DNA from: Metaphire vulgaris
Taxonomy: Eukaryota; Annelida; Clitellata; Crassiclitellata; Megascolecidae
Assembly (NCBI GenBank): GCA_018105865.1
Contig: CM030866.1
Span: forward strand, 1,841,091-1,905,090
DNA: 64,000 bases
Direction: 5' to 3'
In this document: one piece after another, positions 55,401 to 64,000 of the stretch
Position numbering within the stretch: position 1 is the stretch's first letter
Layout: each line of letters begins with the position of its first letter
Program-made: the position numbers and the translations under genes
The notes under the pieces: model-generated
Databases searched by the model: none
The model's input: only the letters and a program-made list of their open reading frames with translations
Told to the model about the DNA's origin: nothing

Positions 55401-55861
55401 GGAAATTTGTATTTTATTTTTATTCATCGTTTTTAATTATTTAATATTATATATATATATATATTAAAAATTATATATAGTGCAAAATATTGGGTTGTTT
55501 ATTGTTTATTCATTGGCATAAACTTGGATGAAAGGTGGCAGACCCAGCCCATATGGCTTCCCACTGCCCTGTGGTAGCCTCTCAAAAGGTGGAAAGTGGG
55601 CTCAAATCCAGAGGCCTAATAGAAGTTAATGGCTGTGTGTTTATTCTTTTTATATATTTTCTGTTATTTAGGCAGGAAAATGCCTGTCAGAGGCACTTTT
55701 ATCATCTCTATTTTTTTGTCTGGCAATCTGATCATGAGGTGTGATGCGTGATATCTTTGTGATCTTTAGTCATTGTTGGATGTTGGTTCATGTTCTGATA
55801 ACAGTGCGTGTTGAAAAACAAAAACGCAGGGTCATGGTGAGACAGAGATTTCTCCGAAGTA

Positions 55862-56049
55862 CAGTGGATCCCACTTAATCGCATGCCGCTTAACTGCACA
55901 ACCCGCATAATCTCATAACACAACATAAAAACCCGAACCAGTGTTTTGTGCGTACAATTAATTATCAGACGTCCCGGCTATTCGCATGGCCCAGTTATTC
56001 GCATAAGCATGGCTTGCACGGCACCTATGCAATTAAGCGGGTTTCACTG
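55862..56049. mobile_element. pogo/Tigger-like MITE, 188 bp
   Basis: Starts cagtggatcccacttaatcg, ends aattaagcgggtttcactg, flanked by TA (55860-55861, 56050-56051). The interior has repeated ttcgcat(g/a) half-sites. Confidence 0.88.
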
Positions 56050-56529
56050 TACTGACAAAGAACAGCAATATCTAGTAAAAATCACTGCTGGATGTACAAC
56101 ACAAGGTGAAGGACGTATCGTATTGTTGTCCTTTTCCTCTTGGCACTAAGTGCATTGAGTGCATTCTTTTCACTGTTTCCTCAGCTTTCTCTGCCCTCGC
56201 GTGTGGATTGCTTGTACAAAAAAATTGTGTGGGTGGATGATTTGTGCGTTCATTGTAAGCGCACAGCTTTACAAAACAGGCGCATCGGGGTTCTGTCTGG
56301 AGCGCTGGAAAGTGCAGACTTTTTAAGCCATGTTTCCTGGTTTGGTGCACGAGCAATACTGTTGAGAGGTGGTTGTTTGAGGAAAACGAGAATATATTTC
56401 TTCAGAAGTTCATTCAGTTTTCTTGTAAAGTTTTCAATTTCCTTTTCATTTGCAAGGACATGCCGTTCTACTGGACTTCTGGTCTGGAATTAGATGCTTA
56501 CTAAATCAGCAGGAGTGGTCTTGTGTTAC

Positions 56530-56708
56530 CAGGGATATTTTTACACCCCCTAATACCCCCCCAACACCCCTCCACCCAATTTGAGGTCGACACCCCCAAA
56601 ATTTGGTGATGTGACAATGGCATGCATACAAAATGCATACTAATTAGCTCCGGACACCCCAAATTTGAGGTCAACACCCCCGAATTCACAATCTTAGAAA
56701 TATCCCTG
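56530..56708 (+). mobile_element. hATm-D MITE copy 4
   Basis: Starts cagggatatttttacaccc, ends ttagaaatatccctg, with a perfect 8-bp duplication tgtgttac (56522-56529, 56709-56716). Confidence 0.95.
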
Positions 56709-56821
56709 TGTGTTACTCTTTTTGGCCACATAGGTATAAACTTCAGTTAGGCCTCTGTGTTTCAGCACCCTCCCCCACTTTTTTTTAGATTTTACCGTAG
56801 GAAAATGGAAGGTATAGGAGT

Positions 56822-56824
56822 GTG

Positions 56825-56857
<33 letters not shown>
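56822..56857. repeat. (GT)n microsatellite
   Basis: About 17 GT units. Confidence 0.9.
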
Positions 56858-56858
<1 letters not shown>

Positions 56859-57092
56859 TGTGCATTTTGAGACTTAACTTTAGACGCTGACTGTTATCAT
56901 TTTTAGAGGAACAAGCATTAGAGCACGTACATGTACAGTACAACAGTGTGCTTTGTAGGATTATGTATACGCATGGCCTAGGTGTTTAGCACCAAGCACG
57001 TTCACTTAGGCAGCGTGTAATTTACAATCATTATACTAGGCCTAACAATTGCCTATCAATTGCCTATCCTGTCTTTCCGTTTCACTCAGTGT

Positions 57093-57255
57093 TGGCCGCA
57101 GGATTTGGCAAGTGGGGGGGGGGGATATTGGGACAGCAATTTCTAATCATGAGGCCAGCTATGTTTCATAGACATGGACTAGTCTATGGTAGTTGCCTAG
57201 AACGAGTGGACTAAATTATGGGTCCACCGGGGGGGGGCTCCATGTGAAGCCGCCT
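57093..57255 (+). mobile_element. Decayed hATm-A copy
   Basis: gttggccgcaggatttggc, aagtgggggg, aatttctaatcatg and ggctccatgtgaagccgcc retain family order, but both termini are mutated. Confidence 0.6.
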
Positions 57256-57679
57256 ATGGTTTCTTTATGCAATGTGTACCAGCATTATGACTGTTACTAT
57301 AGGGATAATAATTGTCTCGTGGTATGGTATCGTGGTGGTACAGCGCCTTTGACTTTGGCCTTCGCCAATCTACGGCGCTATAGAAGTTGTCAAGTACCAT
57401 ACCATACCAACTGTAAGTGTTCTGTTGTAGCTGCATTTACACTTCCTTTACGTTGTGAATTTATTTCTATTTGTCATAGAGGGTGTTTGTGCTTATCAGA
57501 ATTATTGCAGCACAGGCATTCCATGTTATGTAATTTCATGTCTGTGATGGTTGTTTCGAGTCCTCCTGCTCAGCTCACTGGTTGCCCAGTGGTTATTTAC
57601 ATCTCCAAATACACAAACCTTTTCTTCTTTATGTGTGTTCTTTTTTCCAAAGGCCCCCCCCCCACTGATTAGGCCTATA

Positions 57680-57838
57680 CAGTAGAACCTCGTTATATCG
57701 AACCCGCTTATGTCGAAATCACGTTTATATCGAAGTTTGAGCGCCGGTCCTGCCAAAACAGTGTTAACGATACAGGAATCGGATATATCGAAGTATTTAT
57801 CACGGTCCCTTGAACTTCGATATAACGAGGTTCTACTG
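57680..57838. mobile_element. pogo/Tigger-like MITE, 159 bp
   Basis: Starts cagtagaacctcgttatatc, ends gatataacgaggttctactg. Long near-perfect TIR and TA on both sides (57678-57679, 57839-57840). The tatcgaa motif is repeated internally. Confidence 0.93.
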
Positions 57839-58050
57839 TACTTAGCAGGAGGCCTGAAACCACGGTATCCGGTATTCACTGCTAGATAAGAAGTCATTGC
57901 ATCACAGGCATCCACACCATCTCATGTTCTATGCTGAAGGTTATCTAGTCTTGATTGCGGATGTTATGCTAAGCTGATTGGAACTGCCGTAATTCTGGTG
58001 TGTAATTTATTCCTGTGCAGATGCAGATGCTCGATGTTTTTGCCTGATGA

Positions 58051-58107
58051 GAGCAGATCTCCTCCTCCTTCTCCTCCTTCTCCTCCTCCACCACCTCCTC
58101 CTCCTCC
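58051..58107. repeat. (CTC/CTT)n microsatellite
   Basis: Pyrimidine-only CTC/CTT/CCA array. Confidence 0.92.
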
Positions 58108-58229
58108 TCTCCCTCTGCTCTCATTATTTATTTAAACAGAAATTAATGGTGCTGTAGGAAATCGTCCAGATTAAAGATTAAAAGTGCTGTTTGTTTCAGC
58201 TGAATCTGAGCCCTTTTTTGATTGGCAAC

Positions 58230-58401
58230 CAGGGATATGTTTACACCCCCTAAGACCCCAACCCCCAATTTGAGACTGACACCCCCTTTCAAATTTTCTC
58301 CAATCCGAGCAGGAGATGCACCCTTACACCCTCCAACACTCCTCCCCCAATTGAGACCGACACCCCCCCCCCACCAATTGATAATCCTAGAGATAACCCT
58401 G
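58230..58401 (+). mobile_element. hATm-D MITE copy 5
   Basis: Starts cagggatatgtttacaccc, ends cctagagataaccctg, with a perfect 8-bp duplication ttggcaac (58222-58229, 58402-58409). Confidence 0.95.
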
Positions 58402-59550
58402 TTGGCAACTGAATCTGTGTTATGTAATGGCAGAAAAAAATTGAATGATTTTTTCGCCAGCTTTCCTTTGGTGCTGTCTCCAGGTTTCAACGTTTTACTT
58501 CTTCATATTAGAATTCTCACTGTGTTTCTCAAAGTTCCGGTTTGTTATTTATTTATTTATAATTGACAACTTACCGGTATATAGTGCAATAAGCATGACA
58601 GAAGGTCAAAGTCAGGAGCACTATACAACTCTAAAATTTGTTATTACTTAGACCTGTATTTGAATTATTATTCTGATTTGCAGATTTTCTGGAATTTGTT
58701 TACTTGATTCTACTGAAATCTTAGAAGGCACATCGTAGTCAAAAGTTATCAATGCGGCCTAATTCCCCCTAAAAGGAACTGCACGCGTTGAATGTATTTG
58801 TTGTAAAATGACTTCACGAATACAGGACTGTCTCACAAGTATTGTTTCATAATGGTGAAAACATTTCAAAGCCGGCTTTGAGACCGTCAGAATATTTTAG
58901 TCCTGAGGGCTTTGGGCAAAATTTAGTCTCTCTCCCTGTGGACAATTTTAAGTCTGTGGTGTTGTATTCCCTCCCCACCCCACCCCCAACCCCACTGGAT
59001 TCTTATCAGTGGCAGTGGCGTTAGTGAAATTTCATGGCTGCCCTGTTCTAGAGATATCTGTTATTGTTAGGAAAAAGAGCAATATTTTGGGATTGTTCGA
59101 AGGGTACATAAATTTTGTGCGTGTTTTACCGTTGATACATCGTGATCGTTGGGCAGTGCGTTTTCGCTGAGGTACGGTCGTAGACATTTTTTGCGATGAG
59201 ACTGATCCGTCATTGTCTGCTCGCGTTGTCTGCGAGGTACATCATCAGATGCGTGAACTGTGCTGGGGATGAAAAACTCGTGCAGCTTTCTCCCCTCTTC
59301 ATTATTAAGGTGCCTGAACAATTCCATAGCTATATGCCTGTAGGAAGCAACATTGATTGTTCCATTATTCTAAGCATGTGACTCATATGAATCCTTACTA
59401 ATATGTATTAGTAAGATTGAATGACACATGTATGACACAGTAAGGATTCTATACTGAGGACAGAGGCATCTTAATATTTGCTATTTGATATTTTATATAT
59501 ATATATATATATAATATTATATATATATATACACATATATATATAACCGT

Positions 59551-60861
59551 GGGACGCCATCTGAACCCCTTCCAGACGGTTTATATTAAAATTACTTATA
59601 CCGTTGGAAAGGCCTCGAAGAGTAGTATCTAAAGGTATAAAAAGAAAGTTATTTCGTCCTGTTATAGATCAAATTCAAACACCATATTCAGCCACCATCT
59701 TTAGCATCCATTGCTACAATGATATCAGTCGCTATTGCAAACAGAGGCTGCCACCTTCTGCATTTAAAACGCCTCATCCATGACAACCCAGAGGGCTAGC
59801 ACCCTCTACTGAAATTGGCAGAAATTGATTGCCATTAAAATATATTTCCTATGACAATGGTATTTGTTCTATTTAGTTTTGCCTGTGGACCTCGAGCTGT
59901 TTAGGCCTATAACTTTTGATATCTTGGAAGGAGCGACTAAATCTTTGAGTATGTGGACGTGGTACAGAGGGCTAGCACCATCTAATGAAATTGGCAGAAA
60001 TTGATTGCTATTAAAATATATTTCTTAATTTCTTATGACAATGGTGTTTTTTCTATGTCGTTTTGCCTGTGGACCTCTAGTGGCTTAGGCCTATAACTTT
60101 TGATATCTTGGAAGGAGTGACTAAATCTTTGAGTTATGTGGTCCAGAGGGACAGCACCCTCTGCTGAAATTGGCAGAAATTGATTGCTATTAAAATATAT
60201 TTCCTATGACAATGGCATTTTTTTCTATGCACAGGGACCCGGATCGAATTCAAGCACCATATTCAGCCACTATCTTTAGCATCCATTGCTACAATGATAT
60301 CAATCGCTATTGCAAACAGAGGCTGTCACCTTCTGCATTTAAGACGTCTCATCCATGACAACCCTCGTTATACCATAATGCTAATAATGCATAGGATTTG
60401 TGCAAATACAACCGCATATTTTAAAGTTATTTCGTCCTGTTATAGATCGAATTCAGGCACCATATTCAGCCACTATCTTTAGCATCCATTGCTACAATGA
60501 TATTAGTCGCTATTGCAAACAGAGGCTGTCATCTTCTGCATTTAAAATGCCTCATCCATGACAACCATCGTAATTCCATAATGTTAATGTCGGTCCGTTA
60601 TAAAAACAATATTTTTCTAACGTCTACCCCTACCTCTAAGGGTAGGGGTACCCCTACCCCTAGGAGTACCCCTAGGTGTAGGGGTAGGGGTAGCCCTAGG
60701 GTAGCCCTGAATCTGTGTGTATTCAAACTGGTGCCATCTGGAGAGTTTAACTGTGACACCAATTCTTCGTCACTGTGATGGCCGTTGGATTCTTCGAGGC
60801 CTTTCCAACGCTATAAGTAATTTTAATATAAACCGTCTGGAAGGGGTTCAGATGGCGTCCT
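59551..60861. mobile_element. 1.3 kb element with 70-bp terminal inverted repeats
   Basis: Left TIR 59551-59621 (gggacgccatctgaacccct...) and right TIR 60791-60861 pair over about 70 bp with about one mismatch (accg versus agcg) plus end differences. Inside are two tandem families: block X (ttcagccac..atctttagca) at about 59666, 60241 and 60446, and block Y (gaaattggcagaaattgatt) at about 59789, 59966 and 60144. A G-rich inverted section at 60636-60705 repeats ggggta/taccccta. Both outer flanks are TA microsatellites. No transposase frame. Confidence 0.9.
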
Positions 60862-60876
60862 ACAGTTTTACCATGT

Positions 60877-60880
<4 letters not shown>

Positions 60881-60941
<61 letters not shown>
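60881..60941. repeat. (TA)n microsatellite
   Basis: About 30 units, right flank of the 1.3 kb element; a shorter TA array (59492-59542) is its left flank. Confidence 0.95.
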
Positions 60942-60945
<4 letters not shown>

Positions 60946-61009
60946 GGATGGATAGTTTCATGCTGAAGCCTGCCTGCGAATGGTAGTGCTAGTGCTTTAG
61001 TATTTTGTA

Positions 61010-61044
<35 letters not shown>

Positions 61045-61060
61045 AATAATAATAATAATA

Positions 61061-61095
<35 letters not shown>
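61010..61095. repeat. (ATG)n-(AAT)n-(ATT)n microsatellite
   Basis: Three consecutive trinucleotide blocks, the last two mutually inverted. Confidence 0.94.
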
Positions 61096-61198
61096 CTATA
61101 TATTCTTACTACTCTTATAACTACTAGTACTACTACTATGAAGCATTTCCGCACTGTGGAGAGCCATCTCCGCACTACTTTTACTTTACTTTTTACTT

Positions 61199-61217
61199 TT
61201 ATTATTATTATTATTAT

Positions 61218-61281
<64 letters not shown>
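61199..61281. repeat. (ATT)n-(AGT)n microsatellite
   Basis: Six ATT units then about 21 AGT units. Confidence 0.95.
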
Positions 61282-61282
<1 letters not shown>

Positions 61283-61369
61283 TATTTTTTATTATTATCT
61301 GTACTACCTTAATTTTGAATTTAGTAACGTTTAATTGAAAGTTCTTAGCCTATGTGTAGCTATGCAACA

Positions 61370-61458
61370 GTGGTTCTCGTCCTCCTGAACCACTTTAAAC
61401 CTTGTTATTATTATTATTATTGTTGTTGTTGTTGTTGTTATTGTTATTATTGTTATTG

Positions 61459-61533
<75 letters not shown>
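61370..61533 (+). repeat. LINE tail motif followed by (ATT)/(GTT)n
   Basis: tcctcctgaaccactttaaa then ccttg leads straight into ATT/GTT arrays. The same motif precedes the tail at 12650. Confidence 0.85.
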
Positions 61534-61734
61534 TCAGGTGCCATGCATTGCTGTTTTGGCGGTCATGGACTTCCACTGTTCACGATCTCCGGTATTCCTC
61601 AGGAATTCGATGTTGTTGTCTATCTCCACTCCCTCTCTTAGTCTGTCTGTGTATTTTGATCCTTGTTTTCTTTTTGATCTTTTACCCTCCACCATGCTTG
61701 TCACTATTATTATTATTATTATTAACGTACTGAT

Positions 61735-62460
61735 TTATGTGGTAACTCGTCCGAACGAACTGCGTGAACACATTACAAAGTTACAGATAACTCGTGCGAT
61801 ATAACCAGGTTTTAAGTCTCTCTTTAAAAGTATTCAAGGTCGTAGAGAGCCGTTAGACAATTCCATGCCGAGCGGCGGCCGCGGAAATGCTCGATCTCCG
61901 ACGGTTCGGAGGCGCATCCTCAGGACCACCAATAAGGCGGATCCGGCCGATCTCAATCTCTGCCGGCTTGCGTGGTCAGCCACTCGTGATAGTTCGGACG
62001 CAAGGTATTCTGGACCGGCTCCATTCAGGCAACGGAAGGTCAATGTTGCCAGCTTGAAATGGATCCGCTCTGGCACAGACAACCAGTGCAGATCGCGTAG
62101 CAGCGGAGTAATGTGATCGCCTAATGAGGCCTGGCATATCACTCGCGCAGCAGCGTTCAGGACGGACTGGAGACGGTTATGTAGATATTTCTGTAGTCCA
62201 GCGAGAGTTGCATTGCCGTAGTCTAATTTGGACAGCACCAGTGCAAAGACCAGTGTTTTAAGACTTGTCAGACACTGATCGACGGATACTCCTGATCAGC
62301 CGCAGGGCTTTGAAGCACCCTGCCACTACATTTGCCACATGTGACTTCATTGATAACGTACTGTCAAGATATATACCTAAATATATCACTGCCAATCTTG
62401 AGTCCATCTCTCCCCATCAAGTGCCCCAAAAATCTATTCCATCTGTCTTACCTTGATGGT
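61735..62460 (-). pseudogene. LINE reverse transcriptase remnant (second family)
   Basis: On -: SHVANVVAGCFKALRLIRSI, then after a frameshift LSKLDYGNATLAGLQKYLHN, RLQSVLNAAARVICQ, LRDLHWLSVPERIHFKLATL and TFRCLNGAGPEYLASEL. This is the same C-terminal region as 51763-52700 but clearly a different family. The 3' flank ends at an AAT/ATT array (61709-61722) and the 5' truncation point abuts (ATT)n at 62467. Confidence 0.86.
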
Positions 62461-62466
62461 AGCCAC

Positions 62467-62557
<91 letters not shown>

Positions 62558-62558
62558 G
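62467..62558. repeat. (ATT)n microsatellite
   Basis: About 30 units. Confidence 0.97.
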
Positions 62559-62934
62559 GTGCTGCTGTTGTTGTTGTTGTTTTAGTAGTTATGCAATAGA
62601 TAAACCAAGTCAAGACAGATTCTTGTTAGCTTTCCTGTTGCCTACATAACCATTTAGCATCAGTCATTGTGAAGACTAAAGTTTCATTTTCTTACCAAAC
62701 GCCTGCTCGGAGTGCCTCTGAGTAGTAAACAAAGGCGCCATATGAATGATCACCTTGTAACATTACGTTACATATATAGTCATAGTTAATTGACTTATTG
62801 AAGTGAGTTTCTGACATCTCTGTTAATTTCTCCAATGTGAAATGATTGCACTCGTTTCGATTGAATCAATCGTGATTTTCAATTTTTCTCTTCAGACCAA
62901 GCGGTATATTTGGTAAATAGAAGTTTCCTTTCAG

Positions 62935-63020
62935 GCTGGCAAGATTAGAAGCCGGTCAAAACGCTGTCAATTACTACTTTAAGCTTCTCTGGGGATCAGA
63001 TCTTGACAGAGCTCTTGCAG
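62935..63020 (+). CDS. Isolated candidate coding exon, gene unknown
   Basis: 86 nt between a strong acceptor (tttcctttcag) and a donor (gttcct). The only open frame reads LARLEAGQNAVNYYFKLL then WGSDLDRALA, helical in character with low repeat content. Phase is 1 nt at each end. No neighbouring exon is found up to 64000, so it would belong to a gene continuing to the right or be chance. Not recognised. Confidence 0.35.
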
Positions 63021-63409
63021 GTTCCTCTAATATAATCCACCCCCATTCTGTCCAATTCATCATCATCAATAGTGGATTATGTCAGTTGTGCTCCTGATAT
63101 CGACCACGGGCAAGGAGGAGTTTTGTCTCAGAATGTCGAGAATTCTGAATTCTGCACTTGAGAGACCTTGTAGAGAGCCTGCTAGATTTGCATGTGGTTA
63201 GTGTTAGTTGTCTGTTTGTGTGTACTGTTCGCTGGGGGCCATTGATGTGAGTGTTTTTGAAGCTCTTAAGATGCCAAGCATAGACCGCGGTTGATTGACA
63301 AGCATTGAAATTCTAAAATTTTGAATAGCTGTTTATATGTTTTGTTTATGTTAGGAACACAAGTGGTTGACCATAAAGGCATACTTAATTGAGCTATGAA
63401 ATTTGAAAT

Positions 63410-63965
63410 TGCACTAAAGGAGCTGGGTTTTTTCTATTACAGGTTTTATAAACCACAAAAATATTATAAAATTGATAACCTGTTTGAAATTGGACAATGA
63501 AGAACTAGTGCTACAGTAGGCTATAGATATGCAAAAATTCAGAAGAGTGATGAAACAAATTAAAACCACATATTCTTGTGTCCCCATCTTTGTTGTGTCA
63601 AACCGTACTAGAATTGTGAATATAGTCCCTCTCAATTTTTTCTAGAGCTTTCGAAATGCCACAAAAAATAATGAGCCATTTGAAACGACACTATGCAAAG
63701 TCTTTCAGAAATCTATTCTCTGTCAAATGTCTAAAAATTCAATCGGGAGATAAGATGGAGCTTAAGAGAGCTGGTTTCTTGTATTACAGGTTTTATAGAC
63801 CACAAAATACTATAAAATTGATACCTTGTTCGACATTGGACAATGCATGGACTAGTGCTACAGTAGGCTATAGATATGCAAAAATTCAGAAGAGTGATGA
63901 AACGAATTAAAACCACATATTCTTGTGTGCCCATCTTTGTTGTGTCAAACCGTACTAGAATTGGA
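63410..63965 (+). repeat. Dispersed ~350-bp tandem unit, locus 3
   Basis: One and a half units, period about 348 (agctgg at 63421 and 63769). Closest to locus 1 (21690), sharing gataagatggagcttaagag. It ends abruptly at agaattg (63963). Confidence 0.87.
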
Positions 63966-64000
63966 TTGCCTGTCATGTGCTTGACTTACCGGTAGGCGAT

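Noticed and set aside
59067..59327. Minus-strand frame MELFRHLNNEEGRKLHEF
   Set aside because: Looks protein-like, but I could not recognise a family, find splice partners or exclude an old retroelement. Too weak to list as a gene.
63656..63910. Frame MPQKIMSHLKRHYAKSFRN and its relatives at 21763 and 41433
   Set aside because: Lies in the dispersed 350-bp unit; frames are broken differently at each locus and the substitutions do not favour silent sites by eye.

Overview
This is a piece of a metazoan nuclear genome, most likely from an invertebrate. The evidence is spliced genes with GT-AG introns, CG-containing exons in an AT-rich background, a RING/two-B-box TRIM gene, LINE and tRNA-SINE remnants, dozens of long microsatellites and a very high density of short non-autonomous DNA transposons. 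I cannot fix the phylum from sequence alone.

Gene layout, left to right: (i) the last two coding exons of an unrecognised gene on + (528-2573); (ii) TTC1 on - (five exons, 6244 down to 3345, 304 aa); (iii) TIMM22 on + (four exons, 8237-10789, 205 aa); (iv) a RING/B-box/coiled-coil TRIM gene on - (two exons, 13736 down to 11682, 438 aa); (v) an NDRG-family pseudo-hydrolase on + (12 well-supported exons, 27877-47450, plus a tentative first exon at 25463-25522); (vi) one isolated candidate exon on + (62935-63020). The pairs are convergent (unknown/TTC1), divergent (TTC1/TIMM22) and convergent (TIMM22/TRIM). The genes are not a pathway: TIMM22 is a mitochondrial inner-membrane carrier translocase, TTC1 a TPR adaptor, TRIM a probable E3 ligase and NDRG a non-catalytic alpha/beta-hydrolase fold. 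The exons form complete, phase-consistent reading frames.

Everything else is repeat-derived. I recognise at least six families of roughly 70-330 bp elements with terminal inverted repeats (TIRs) and mostly 8-bp target-site duplications (TSDs; hAT-like, with 8-9 bp in one family). Other classes are an ~80 bp TTAA-flanked family, two TA-flanked families (pogo/Tigger-like and a ~77 bp hairpin), a family with a long GGCTGTCC-type TIR, and a 1.3 kb element with 70-bp near-identical TIRs at 59551-60861. Several are nested, and paralogous empty sites elsewhere in the window confirm this. Family labels hATm-A to -F, TTAA-m, GGCT-m and TA-m are mine.

The 13.7-25.4 kb and 47.5-62.9 kb stretches hold no gene I can support, only repeats, LINE remnants and microsatellites. 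The most notable points are an intron built ~85% from MITEs, splice acceptors that sit inside or against repeat arrays, an unexplained enrichment of the palindrome TACCGGTA, a dispersed ~350 bp tandem unit, and the high-identity long-TIR element.
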